From Cordylochernes scorpioides (Eukaryota > Arthropoda > Arachnida > Pseudoscorpiones > Chernetidae): a stretch of DNA of 64,000 nt. Shown in pieces: positions 1 through 9,689 of this stretch. A model generated the notes under the pieces. That model saw nothing but the letters and a program-made list of their open reading frames with translations, was not told the DNA's origin and did not search any database. Location of the stretch: the NCBI GenBank assembly GCA_030710605.1, contig CP092876.1:65472115-65536114 (forward strand), written 5' to 3'. Both the position numbers and the translations under genes were made by a program. Numbering within the stretch: the first letter of the stretch is position 1; each line of letters begins with the position of its first letter.

Positions 1-376
1 AAATTATATAACATTAAACGTCATTATGAACAACATAAATCAAAATATGATACCTACGAAGGTTTAATGAGACAAGAAAATTTAAAAGAATTCAAGTTGG
101 GAATGAAAAAACAACAGTTTATGTTTACTAAAGTATCACAAGAGAGTGAAGCGGCGGTGCATGCAAGCTACGTTTTATCGGAGATGATAGCTAAACACTC
201 AAAACCTTTTACTGAAGGTGATTTCATCAAGGAATGTTTAATTAAATCTGCAGAAATTGTTTGTCCTGGAAGTGTGAAGACGTTTCAAGCAATATCTTTG
301 TCTCGAAATACCGTTGTGGAAAGAGTTACTGATATGGCCAGAAATTTAAATGATCAGATAAAAGAAAAATCATCTT
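1..376 (+). pseudogene. hAT/ZBED-type transposase, N-terminal part (split)
   Basis: The frame is open from base 1, so the gene enters from outside the window. It encodes the end of a BED-like zinc finger (His pair in RHYEQHK), then a helical region ending in AGFTD-less text such as FTEGDFIKECLIKSAEIVCP. This pattern is typical of the domesticated-looking GTF2IRD2/ZBED5-like hAT transposases common in arthropod and vertebrate genomes (family knowledge). The frame is cut at base 376 by the PLE insertion, and the protein resumes at 2245. Known role of the family: DNA transposase acting in the nucleus. This copy is dead because of the insertion and later stops. Confidence 0.75.
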
Positions 377-459
377 TAGGATCAGACATCATATCGCCAC
401 GCTGTAATATTCAAAGGAAAAACAGGGTAACGTGGTAAGATTCTTTAATAGAACACGAC

Positions 460-495
460 GAGCTTTCAGGCAGCAACTGCCCTTCTTCAGGTCTT
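460..495 (-). ncRNA. Hammerhead-like motif in PLE tail (left arm)
   Basis: On the minus strand, CTGAAGA is followed by a short stem (GGCAG/CTGCC) and GAAA, the order of a hammerhead core. No convincing helix III/cleavage pair follows GAAA, so it is probably a decayed ribozyme. PLE terminal repeats are known to carry minimal hammerheads. Confidence 0.45.
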
Positions 496-733
496 ATACA
501 AGTGTAGACAAAGAAGTGCCATATTTATAAGCGAAAATATTTACATATATAAGCGCAAGGAATAAGGAATTTTACATACTGGAGATTGGAAAGGGGAATT
601 TGCATATTTACAAATAAAAATAAAACAAACTCTGTGTGAGAAATAGAGGCAAAAACGGAGATAAAAATTAAATCTGAAGGCAAAACACGAAGATAAAATT
701 GAACCGTAAATAACAATAAAACCCAGAAACATA

Positions 734-1294
734 TCAGCGAGTGAGGCCGTAAAATATTGTATATTGCGGTGGGAGATCAATCTTCCGGTTAAAACTGGGA
801 GTACAGTTTGACACCAGTGCTTCCAGAACCAAGCGTTGGTACTTGTTTCCAATATCCCTGTATACAGAAATCGTATCGTCTAAATTAAAGGAATGGTCGA
901 AATCTGCCATGTGTTGAAAGATGAGAGATTTTCGATCTTTGGAACGTATATTACGGTTGTGTTCGCGGATTCTAGTGGCGATGGTTCGACCAGTTTCACC
1001 AATGTAGCATTGCTCACAATCGTTGCATGATATTTTATAGATGCCGTTATTGAGGGATAGAGGGTTGAGTTTGATGGAGCTTTTTGTTATGGGGTGCCGT
1101 AAGGATGCTTCTAGGGAAGGCGAATTTTTGAAAAACGTGCGAATACCGAATTTTCGTAAAAATAACGCAATATCAGAGTTCGTGGTCGAAAAAGGAAGGA
1201 CACAGACGTTTTTATACAGCGGAGGTGTAACTTTTTTGTGGTTCGGAACGTAAAAATGGCGGTCAAAACTCTCTCCAAACGGGTATATACTCAT
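734..1294 (-). pseudogene. PLE GIY-YIG endonuclease end, left arm
   Basis: The 186-residue open frame contains the GIY-YIG nuclease domain found at the C-terminus of Penelope-like polymerases. Visible motifs are GIYKISCNDCEQCYIGETGR followed by TRIREHNR, with the paired cysteines before CYIGETGR. The upstream reverse transcriptase is absent because the copy is 5'-truncated at about 1294. Translation of the right arm is almost identical from DRHFYVPNHKK onward. It ends at FYGLTR, just before the tail repeat. Not expected to be functional without the RT domain. Confidence 0.8.
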
Positions 1295-1300
1295 TGTTCC

Positions 1301-1909
1301 CTTGCCTTATTTAGAACGATCGAGAAGCATACCGTTTACACCCATCTTTTATCCGCCGGTTACCCTCATAATTTTATTGACCGCCATTTTTACGTTCCGA
1401 ACCACAAAAAAGTTACACCTCCGCTGTATAAAAACGTCTGTGTCCTTCCTTTTTCGACCACGAACTCTGATATTGCGTTATTTTTACGAAAATTCGGTAT
1501 TCGCACGTTTTTCAAAAATTCGCCTTCCCTAGAAGCATCCTTACGGCACCCCATAGCAAAAAGCTCCATCAAACTTAACCCTCTATCCCTCAATAACGGC
1601 ATCTATAAAATATCATGCAACGATTGTGAGCAATGCTACATTGGTGAAACTGGTCGAACCATCGCCACTAGAATCCGCGAACACAACCGTAATATACGTT
1701 CCAAAGATCGAAAATCTCTCATCTTTCAACACATGGCAGATTTCGACCATTCCTTTAATTTAGACGATACGATTTCTGTATACAGGGATATTGGAAACAA
1801 GTACCAACGCTTGGTTCTGGAAGCACTGGTGTCAAACTGTACTCCCAGTTTTAACCGGAAGATTGATCTCCCACCGCAATATACAATATTTTACGGCCTC
1901 ACTCGCTGA
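1301..1909 (+). pseudogene. PLE GIY-YIG endonuclease end, right arm
   Basis: This mirror copy reaches about 25 residues further upstream than the left arm (LALFRTIEKHTVYTHLLSAG precedes the shared part). It carries the same GIY-YIG signature and the same stop after FYGLTR. The frame is open further upstream to 1238, but that part is antisense to the left arm and is not PLE coding. The longer 5' reach shows that the two arms were truncated at different points before joining. Confidence 0.8.
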
Positions 1910-2149
1910 TATGTTTCTGGGTTTTATTGTTATTTATGGTTCAATTTTTATCTTCGTGTTTTGCCTTCAGATTTAATTTTTATCTCCGTTTTTGCCTCTA
2001 TTTCTCACACAGAGTTTGTTTTATTTTTATTTGTAAATATGCAAATTCCCCTTTCCAATCTCCAGTATGTAAAATTCCTTATTCCTTGCGCTTATATATG
2101 TAAATATTTTCGCTTATAAATATGGCACTTCTTTGTCTACACTTGTATA

Positions 2150-2195
2150 AGACCTGAAGAAGGGCAGTTGCTGCCTGAAAGCTCGTCGTGTTCTA
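2150..2195 (+). ncRNA. Hammerhead-like motif in PLE tail (right arm)
   Basis: CTGAAGA at 2154-2160, a GGCAG/CTGCC stem, then GAAA at 2177-2180: the mirror image of the left-arm motif. Pairing after GAAA is poor, so self-cleavage is doubtful. Confidence 0.45.
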
Positions 2196-2244
2196 TTAAA
2201 GAATCTTACCACGTTACCCTGTTTTTCCTTTGAAAAATCATCTT

Positions 2245-3508
2245 GTTTCGAAGCATTTTCCATTGACTGTGATGAGAGTACGGACATTGGGGGCGTAGCT
2301 CAGTTAGCTGTTTTTTTTTCGAGCTTGCGACACGGATTTCAACATTTATTGGAACTAGTACCGATGCATGGCACTACTACAGGAGAAGATATAATTAATT
2401 GCGTTTATGATCTTCTGCAAAAATACAATTTACCTCAATCAAAATGAACTTCTGTAGCAACAGATGGAGATCCTTCAATGACTGAAAAAACCAACGGTTT
2501 CGTAGCATTACTGCGAAAAAAACTAAATGAAATTTCTGATGGTTCCAATATTCATCATACGCATTGCATTATACATCAGGAAGTATTATGTACGAAGGTA
2601 ATAAAAATGGAAAATGTGTTGACACCTATCAAAAAATTAATCAATTTCATAAGATCTCGAGGTTTAAATCAGCGACAGTTCTCTCTGTTCTTAACTGAAT
2701 TAGAAAGCGAATATTCAGGTTTATCATACTATACCGAGGTACGTTGGCTATCATGCTCCAAGGTTCTCAAACAATTTTGGGACTTAAAAGAAGAAATATG
2801 TCAGTTTTTAATAACCAAGAATCAAGACATCACTTTGTTTTCTGATCAAGTATGGTTGCAAGATTTTTCCTTCATGGTTGACATAACAAAACACTTGTCG
2901 GATTTAAATTTGAAACTGCAAGGAAAGGATCAGATCATTACCAACATGTGTGACCAAGTTAATGCATTCAAATGTAAGCTAGTTCTTTGGGAAAAGCAGT
3001 TAAAAAACGAAGATTTAATGCACTTTCCGACATGCAACATGTACAAATCAAGTTTAGGTGAAACTGCATCGTATCAAAAATATGCGGAAAAATTTTAAGT
3101 CTTAGAAATGAATTTGAAACAAGGTTTTCTGATTTCAAATCTTTCGAAGGCAAGTTTACTTTGTTTTCTTCGATTTTCTCGATAAATATAGAATCAGTAC
3201 CTAATCATATGCAAATGGAGGTAATAGATATCCAGTGCGATTCAGATTTAAAGGCAAAATTCATTGAAGTTGGCGTTTCTGAATTTTACAAATATTTGCA
3301 ACACTGCAACACTCGAAAATTAGCATATGAAATTATGTTCATGTTTGGAAGTACTTATCGGTGCGAGCAGTTATTTTCACTTATGAAAGGAAATAGGTCT
3401 CCAATCAGATCGAGAATTACTGACGTTCACCTTGGGTCAGTTTTAAAATTAATCACTTCGAACAAGATTTCCCCCGAAGTAGGAAAGATGGTAGCAGAAA
3501 AGAGATGA
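2245..3508 (+). pseudogene. hAT/ZBED-type transposase, catalytic and C-terminal parts
   Basis: This continues the protein cut at 376. The pieces are: CFEAFSIDCDESTDIGG (first catalytic-type Asp region); TSVATDGDPSMTEKTNGF (second Asp region) after an in-frame stop near 2443; HTHCIIHQEVLCTKV; the conserved EVRWLSCSKVLKQFWDL block; and a C-terminal dimerisation-like segment with YRCEQLFSLMKGNRSPIRSR ending near 3508. Frame changes occur near 2445 and 3098. The order and motifs match GTF2IRD2/ZBED5/SCAND3-like hAT proteins. Stops, frameshifts and the PLE insertion make it a pseudogene. Confidence 0.8.
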
Positions 3509-3639
3509 CAAATATCAGGGAGAAAATATTCACTACACTTTCTTTTTAGTATTTTTTAAAATAAACCTACATAAATGTTACTATAAAAATTCAATAACGG
3601 TTTTCTTTTTTGCAGCCCACATAATCTTATTACTTTTTT

Positions 3640-3970
3640 ATTTGGCCCGTGTAAGGATTTGAGTTTGACATTCATGGTCTAAATCGTTGGTTTTCGACCG
3701 CAACGACCCAGGTTCGATTCCCGCATTGGGTACTTTTTTCTGTTAAAAAAATACTTCAATGGCCCCCGATTCTTGCAAAGGTCCAACCTCACCAGCGAGT
3801 GCAAGTAACCAAACGGGGCTCTGGTACATTTGTAAGTGCAAAGTCAAACTGCTTTTCACATGTGTAGACATGTGGTGCACTTACAGTAAAAGCAGTCGTC
3901 AACCTCTACCCACCATGATTATCATGGTCTGTACCACGTGTACTAGGGATAAGCAAAAAATAAAAGATAG
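3640..3970 (+). repeat. tRNA-derived SINE, family G, copy 1
   Basis: A tRNA-like head with a clear B box (GGTTCGATTCC at about 3712-3722) is followed by a body also found at 15907-16209 and, in part, at 29972-30112. The shared body blocks include gagtgcaagtaaccaaac and tagacatgtggtgcacttac. Confidence 0.7.
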
Positions 3971-4074
3971 GAGGATATACGAATTCATCATCATTATCAG
4001 TTTTATTATTAGTCTATTATATTTATTTAAAAAAAAACAAATTCCAAAACCATTAAATACACAATGAAAATTAT

Positions 4075-4260
4075 CAGGAGGGATTAGTTCATTGGTTGTT
4101 ACCCTTTAATCAGTTTCGCCAATTTACCAGACTGGCACAATTATTATAGTGTCTGTTTTACTTCCATAATCTGCATATCTTAGTACTTAATTAGCAAGGT
4201 GGTGTTTGGATTTCAGATAGGTGGGTCTGGAAATTATTGACATTCTTTTTGTACTGAGCA
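4075..4260 (-). repeat. Degenerate relative of the R368 repeat
   Basis: On the minus strand it shares ttggcgaaac, a pyrimidine-rich block like ccctcc, and scattered blocks such as the ggtggtgttt equivalent, in the same order as R368. Divergence is high. Confidence 0.45.
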
Positions 4261-5740
4261 CAGAGAGCTCGTTAGATTATAGGCCAAACATATAAGTCTC
4301 TTTAGACAACCTTATTTGAATATAACACACACACATGGCATCTTCTGTGAAAATATTTAATTTATCATAATTCCCACTTCTAAATAGCACCTATAATTTA
4401 TAAAGCAGCAAAATATATTACATATCAATGGCCTCATTATTCTCTCTCATCATTCATGCACATCAATACAGACTATAAAGCAAAACAGACTTTAAATGTA
4501 TTTCGGCGGTCTAGTAAATTAAAGTGGCCAAACTGAGAGTTCGCCACAAATGTGCCAAGTCCTCTCTAAGCCTTTTATCATCCGTTTTGCCTTTTAAGAC
4601 ATAGAACAAAATGAACAGCAGAGATAATGGAGAAAAATTTGCATTTTTCAACAAACGAGGTATTTTCTTTTCAAATTTCAAAAACTCGTTTATAGTAAAA
4701 AGAATATGGCCTCATATTTATTGTGGAATTTTTTAAAGAAATTCATAATCAACAAAGGCATATACACTCTAAATAATTAAAAATATTTTCAAACATAAAT
4801 GTACCTCAAAACAATTGACTAAATGACATTCAAGTCTTGCTATGCTGACTATTTATGTTTGGGGTGACTCTGTTTGAATAAACAATGTACATTAAGACGA
4901 ACCTATGCTCCTGGTAGCTCATTGTTTATTTTTCCAAGATTTAAACAAATAGTTATTGACTCGGCGCCGGTGGTTGAAGCCAAATTACATGTTAATATTT
5001 ACTTTCAAGAATTTTCTACGTTACATTTCTCTAATGGCTCTACAATCTTCCATTCAACAATAGACATTAACGTTTCAAGACATAAAAGCCATTCAGCCAC
5101 GTTTAGAATAACGCCAGCAGGTGTGAGGATAGAAGGTGATATATGAGCATGTGACTCAACGCAAGTGTTGCGTCAGAAGAAACTTTAAGTGTTTTAAATC
5201 GATATACACAACTCCAAGTATTTAAAGAACATACCCAAAATATTAAAGAGTTGGAACAGGGCTCCTCCGTTTCACTTATAAGCCCTTAAACGCATTGAAT
5301 TAAAACATATTATCCTGTTGTATCGTGGAAATGAAAGACATCTCCTGAAGAGCTTAATGATTTCAAGGATATACGTTGAGGGTGCAGCATTTTATACAAA
5401 AGAGTATACCTTCATATCTGAATCAAGGAGAAATGTCACGGCTCACCTTTATAACTGAAATAATACAAAATCATAATGTAAAATATATCCTAATCATACA
5501 TTATCAAGGTAATTCAGCGCCCCATTTCATAACTGAGCCATCTTAAAGTCCTGACATGTCCAGTAATGCTTCGATTAAGCATATTATTGAAAATACATTA
5601 TTTTGATATACCGACATCCAAAGAATATTCCAGAATATCCATCATTCAACAGCTAATATTCTTCACTCCCTATCAATCATATCAGTTGCCCGAATCCTAA
5701 AGAAATACGAAATTCTAACCTTCTTCACCGGTCCACCAAA
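4261..5740. other. Unassigned AT-rich stretch
   Basis: I see no convincing coding domain, RNA gene or repeat shared with the rest of the window. The 90-codon open frame at 4874-5146 has no recognisable motif and is probably chance. Confidence 0.4.
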
Positions 5741-5807
5741 CCTCGTGTGAATGTTTCACTAAAAGAATTGTCTTTCTTCCTAATAAACATGATGCAATAT
5801 TATATAA

Positions 5808-5980
5808 TCATACAATATAATATAATGCGGCTTGTGATTGTAAAACGACATTTGAAAATTATCCAGTATGAGTTTCTTTTGAACGAAAAATCTAAATTTA
5901 TTTCAAGGAGAAATAACGATTATTTCCAACCTTGGGGATGAGGTACGAAAGGATGAATTGTGAAGAGTAATGATAAATTG
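5808..5980 (-). repeat. tRNA-derived SINE, family T, 3' body
   Basis: Minus-strand copy of the body that follows the tRNA-Thr-like head at 29460. Shared blocks are cttcacaattcatcctttc, a Lys-codon-like aaataaattt run, aatgtcgttttacaatcac, and the AT-rich tail. The head is missing. Confidence 0.75.
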
Positions 5981-6157
5981 TGTACATTATATAATCATAA
6001 GCATTTTATGACTCTCATAATTAGTAGATTATTTCAGTACTTGGATAATTTGAAATTTCCTTCAATAAAAATAGTAACAAATGCTCCTTTTTATTTCTTC
6101 AGACATACACATATATGTGTATATCTATATCCTTCTTAATATAGACCAATCCATATT

Positions 6158-6413
6158 CAAATATTTAGATAAAACAAAGGCATATATTGGATTAAATAAA
6201 AATATTAAATTGCCAATATTTCGATTGACTGAACGCCAACCTTTGTCAAGGCATTACATTTTTTTTTTTATATGCGGCGCTGAGTTTATTTATAAAAAAT
6301 TGTAATGCCTTGAAAAAGGTTGGCGTTCAGCCAACCGAAATATTGGAAAATAATTTTTTTATTCAATCCAATACATGCCTTTGTATTATTTAAATATCTA
6401 TTTTCTTGTTATT
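6158..6413. repeat. Palindrome of two PLE-type tails
   Basis: Arms at about 6158-6265 and 6291-6413 are inverted copies that share ctgaacgccaacc and its complement ggttggcgttcag. The right arm has the order CTTGAAAAAGG, a GGC/GCC-type stem, then GAAATATTGG, a decayed hammerhead-like tail. A related pair lies at 18348-18535. Confidence 0.65.
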
Positions 6414-6684
6414 ATTTCAACCATATTGTTTAAATGTTGAGGAAATGTATAAGGAACAAATTAACATATGTGTGTTGAATTTCAAATAGAGAGATAGATA
6501 GCTGAAAGGTTCTGGTGTATTTTAATGTCTTTCAATTACAAAAAAATGTATCAGATGTGATATTTCACGTGGAAAATTAGGGAAGACAAAAACTTCAGGA
6601 GGAAACAAAATTTATTTCAGGGAAGGACAAACTATCAATTGTAAACAAAAGATAAGCCACGAGGGAAATTTACAGAGTCGCAAG
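6414..6684. other. Unassigned AT-rich stretch
   Basis: No gene seen. The block at 6575-6605 (aaaattagggaagacaaaa) recurs inside Helitron-like copies near 7121, 13090 and 34690, so this may be an eroded Helitron. Confidence 0.35.
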
Positions 6685-6779
6685 ATATAAACATAAAAAT
6701 GACCACTCTGTTAATAAAAAATAATAAAATTAATAAATACTATGTTATAAAAATAAAATTAATAAATACTATGTAACAT
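6685..6779 (+). repeat. Direct repeat, left copy (about 95 bp)
   Basis: The block starting ataaacataaaaatgaccac recurs almost unchanged at 7796-7890. The two copies flank the 1-kb segment that ends in a Helitron terminus. Confidence 0.7.
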
Positions 6780-7110
6780 AGCTTCTTCCCTATGGGAGCT
6801 GTGACCCACAGCTAGCAAATATTGTAGATACTGACGTGGATTTGACGTGCTTCTGCCAAGGATTCCATCGAAGTCTTGGAACTTTGTCCCCTAGTACCTT
6901 TGCGTCCTTTTTATTGAGGCGTGAAGAGCGGCTTTGTCATCGTATCGTCGTCTGTAGGGACATCGTCATCTTGGAAGGAAGTCTTGGCTTTGACACGGCG
7001 GTGGAATCCTGGAGCCAATATCTAAAAATGTGGATTACAGCACCCATGGCTTCAAATTCTTCTCGGCGATCTTCAGTTTGTCTTCCCTAACTTACCCAGC
7101 ATCTCCACCA
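6780..7110 (-). repeat. Long inverted repeat, left arm
   Basis: The minus strand matches the plus strand of 8185-8510. Shared landmarks are gagctgtgacccacag, cgccgtgtcaa-gccaagact and the cttggcagaagca block. It is GC-richer than its surroundings and has broken open frames in both copies, so it may derive from a captured transcript. I do not recognise the protein. Confidence 0.6.
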
Positions 7111-7235
7111 AAATGCCACGTGGATAATTAGGGAAGACAAAACTTCAGGAGGAATATACGTAAAATACGTAACTAATATGACTGAAATATTAGCAGTATG
7201 TATAGTAGAATCTGGAAAAACTTATATTGAATATT

Positions 7236-7795
7236 TCAGGTCTCTATCCCGAATATTCTTCGAGGTATTTGCAAATTGCTCTGTCGCTCGCAAGCAGCGC
7301 CTCTAGCGGTGAAGATGGGAGGTAATATCAGCTGACCTAATGTACATGTAAAACGTGTTTTAACAGGACATAGAAAAAAATATGGAAGAGATATTTGTCG
7401 CATTTTTAGCCAAGAAAAATTGAAATTGACAGGTCTGGGCAAAAATAGTTTTTTTTTTCAGTCAGAAAATGATTATGACAATATTGCTGTATCATATTTG
7501 ATTATCAGATACAAAATTATATCCGGAAAAATTCCAAAAAGCAGAGACCACGGGTGAAGCCAGTTCATTTTTAGTATGCAGGAACAAAATTCTAACAGAA
7601 AAACATTCATTCGAGCAGAATACACAAAGCCAGATCATCTCTTTATAAAAATATCGCTTCTCAGACACAAAGTTTGGAGCGGGACGTTTCACAAGAATGA
7701 CATCCACGGTGCCAATTTATAATTGTAAAGAATAGTATTTGAATAAAAGCATTTAATCGGGTAAAACCCGGGCGTTTCCCAGGTCATTCGGCTAG
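7236..7795 (+). mobile_element. Helitron-like 3' portion with terminal hairpin
   Basis: It ends with a hairpin (acccgggcgtttcccaggt) and then cattcggCTAG at 7792-7795 followed by T, matching the Helitron 3' rule (hairpin about 10 bp before CTRR, insertion into A/T). The 5' end was not found. The 9-codon block of 7280-7310 (tcgctcgcaagcagcgcc) is also present at 12455 in another Helitron, supporting the assignment. Confidence 0.6.
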
Positions 7796-7890
7796 TATAA
7801 ACATAAAAATTACCACTCTGTTAATAAAAAATAATAAAATTAATAAATACTATGTTTCATAAATAAAATTAATAAATACTATGTAACAAT
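7796..7890 (+). repeat. Direct repeat, right copy (about 95 bp)
   Basis: Second copy of the 6685-6779 block, beginning immediately after the Helitron-type terminus. Confidence 0.7.
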
Positions 7891-8184
7891 ATTTATTCAA
7901 ATTGATATTTCGAAATAAATTCAATTTTAAAAAATACTCAATTTTAATTCTTAGTTTTGATATTCGCATGGACAGAGAGTTAACTATAGATTATTTAGGT
8001 TTTTAATTATTTTTAATATCATAATATTTTACCAAAGTATTTGTTATTTTATGAACAGAGAATTTTAATTTTTATATCTATAATTTTTCCTACTCAGCAA
8101 ACTCTTTTTTTTTCTTCATTGCCTTTCTTGTATTTTATGAATTTTATGTTGTTCTTGCCCTGAAAAATATCTATGTCGTTCCTT

Positions 8185-8510
8185 ATTTCCACGTGACATT
8201 TGGTAGAGATTCTGGATGAGGGAAGATAAACCAGGAGATCGCCGAGAATATTTTGAGGCCATGGGGGCTGTGTTCTACATTTTCCGAGACTGGCACCGCC
8301 GTGTCAAGGCCAAGACTTCCTTCAAAGAGGATGATTTCCCTATTCACGATACAACGACAACACCGCAAGAGAAAATACGTAAAACTGCTAGGAACAAAGT
8401 TCCAAGACTCCAAAGAAATACTTGGCAGAAGCAAGTCAGATCCATGTCAGTAGAAACAAGATTCGAAAACTGTGGGTCACAGCTCCCAAGGAAAGAGCTA
8501 TGTAGCGAAG
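8185..8510 (+). repeat. Long inverted repeat, right arm
   Basis: Partner of 6780-7110. The longest frame (8216-8527, 103 codons) has no recognised domain. The other copy is broken in the equivalent frame, so coding capacity is not conserved. Confidence 0.6.
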
Positions 8511-8572
8511 TATTTAATATATTATGAACAGAGAATATTAATATAGAGAACAACCTTTTGATTACCATTACT

Positions 8573-8758
8573 CTATTGTGATAATATAAAAGAACAAAAA
8601 GGAGATTCTTGTGTAGAACACGTTTATTTCTCTAGCTTTCGAACGACATTGTTCTTCAACTGGCGACTGAAGTTAAAGAACGATGTCGTTCGTAAGCTAG
8701 CGGAATGTTCTACACAAGAAGCTCCTTTTTGTTCTTTTATATTTTATCGCAATAGAGA
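8573..8758. repeat. Palindrome of two PLE-type tails
   Basis: Arms 8573-8659 and 8672-8758 pair over about 85 bp (landmarks ttcttgtgtagaac and gttctacacaagaa). The minus-strand left arm reads TTGAAGAACA, a stem, then CGAAAGCTAG, the same tail type as at 18730-18780. Confidence 0.65.
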
Positions 8759-8830
8759 ATATTAATGTTTATATTTATAATTTCCTACTCTGCAGACACT
8801 TGCCTCATTGCCTCTCTTGTATTATATATA

Positions 8831-9367
8831 TCTCTATATATATAAAAGTCAATGTCTGTCTGTCTGTTTCGCGATAAACTCAAAAACTACTGAACCAATT
8901 GGTACCAAATTTTGCATGTCGCTTTTTATAAACCTGAGGAAAATTTTCGGCTGCATTTTGATTAGTATTTTTGGCTATTTCTTTATTTTTATTTTTTTAA
9001 AGAATGATTTTTACGCGGACTAATCCAGAATGGAATAAATACCTAAATATGGTCTTTTTTTAAGCATCGGTGGTTCAGTGGTAGAATTCCCGGCCGATGC
9101 ATTTTTTTTTTACAATTTTTAAAACTCATTTATATTATATATAATATAAATATATATTATTATATAAACTATATTGATTAAATCAAATACCTAAACACTA
9201 ATATAATACAATTTTTTGCCATCACACAAACTTTTTTCCTGTAGTTTATGTTTTACTTCTGTATTGCTATTCTATGGCACTTCTAATATTTTATTATTGA
9301 TATACTTTTAGTATGAAGGAAATTGCACCCAAGGGATTTCTCGGGCGAAGCCGGGTCATTCGCCTAG
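8831..9367 (+). mobile_element. Non-autonomous Helitron carrying a tRNA-Gly remnant
   Basis: The 5' end is TCTCTATATATATAAAAGTC. The 3' end is a hairpin (tcgggcgaagccgggtc) followed by cattcgcCTAG at 9364-9367 and then T. The full sequence is nearly the same as 34964-35531, differing mainly by a 33-nt loss inside the tRNA. It encodes no protein, so mobilisation would depend on Rep/Hel supplied in trans. Confidence 0.8.
9064..9101 (+). pseudogene. Internally deleted tRNA-Gly
   Basis: It begins GCATCGGTGGTTCAGTGG, which is the acceptor and D arm of tRNA-Gly. After GTAGAAT it jumps to TCCCGGCCGATGCA, the end of the T arm plus acceptor. The 7-bp acceptor stem is perfect (GCATCGG/CCGATGC), but the whole anticodon arm is gone. 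An ATTC microhomology at both sides of the deletion explains the loss. Confidence 0.85.
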
Positions 9368-9689
9368 TATATTATATATATTTTAATGTTGTGCTTGTGC
9401 CTTAAATATATTTCTGTTTCGTTCAATTTTCCACTTGATAATATCATTATGGAATTTATATTTTTATAATTTTGTAGAATATATTTCAAATAATTTTAAG
9501 ATTTGTGTAAGGTTACCAGGCTTCATTCCCAACAATGACCATTATTTTATTTCTTATCTTTATTGGTCGGAAAACACACAACTATATTTTCGGGAATATT
9601 TTAAATAGTATTAAATAGTAAATGAGTATTGATCTCAATTTGAAACGTGATAATTAAATCAATGATCATATTATATATTTTTCAATGGC
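9368..9689. other. Unassigned AT-rich stretch
   Basis: Nothing recognised on either strand. Confidence 0.4.

Larger units (their letters stand above)
377..2231. mobile_element. Penelope-like element insertion, head-to-head inverted dimer
   Basis: This 1.86-kb insertion is flanked by a 13-bp direct duplication (gaaaaatcatctt at 364-376 and 2232-2244). It consists of two near-identical 5'-truncated PLE copies in opposite orientation, joined near 1300, with both 3' ends pointing outward. Each arm carries the same GIY-YIG coding end and the same hammerhead-like tail. A single target duplication around both arms implies that the dimer went in as one event. PLEs are known for inverted, truncated insertions with target duplications of variable length. 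Confidence 0.85.

Noticed and set aside
2286..2310. tRNA A-box-like ggcgtagctcagttag
   Set aside because: Lies within hAT coding sequence; no anticodon or T arm follows.
3660..3740. Functional tRNA gene at the SINE G head
   Set aside because: Only the T arm and part of the anticodon arm are convincing, and the same head recurs with a shared SINE body.
4874..5146. 90-codon ORF
   Set aside because: No domain, isolated, and AT-rich composition like the surrounding noncoding DNA.
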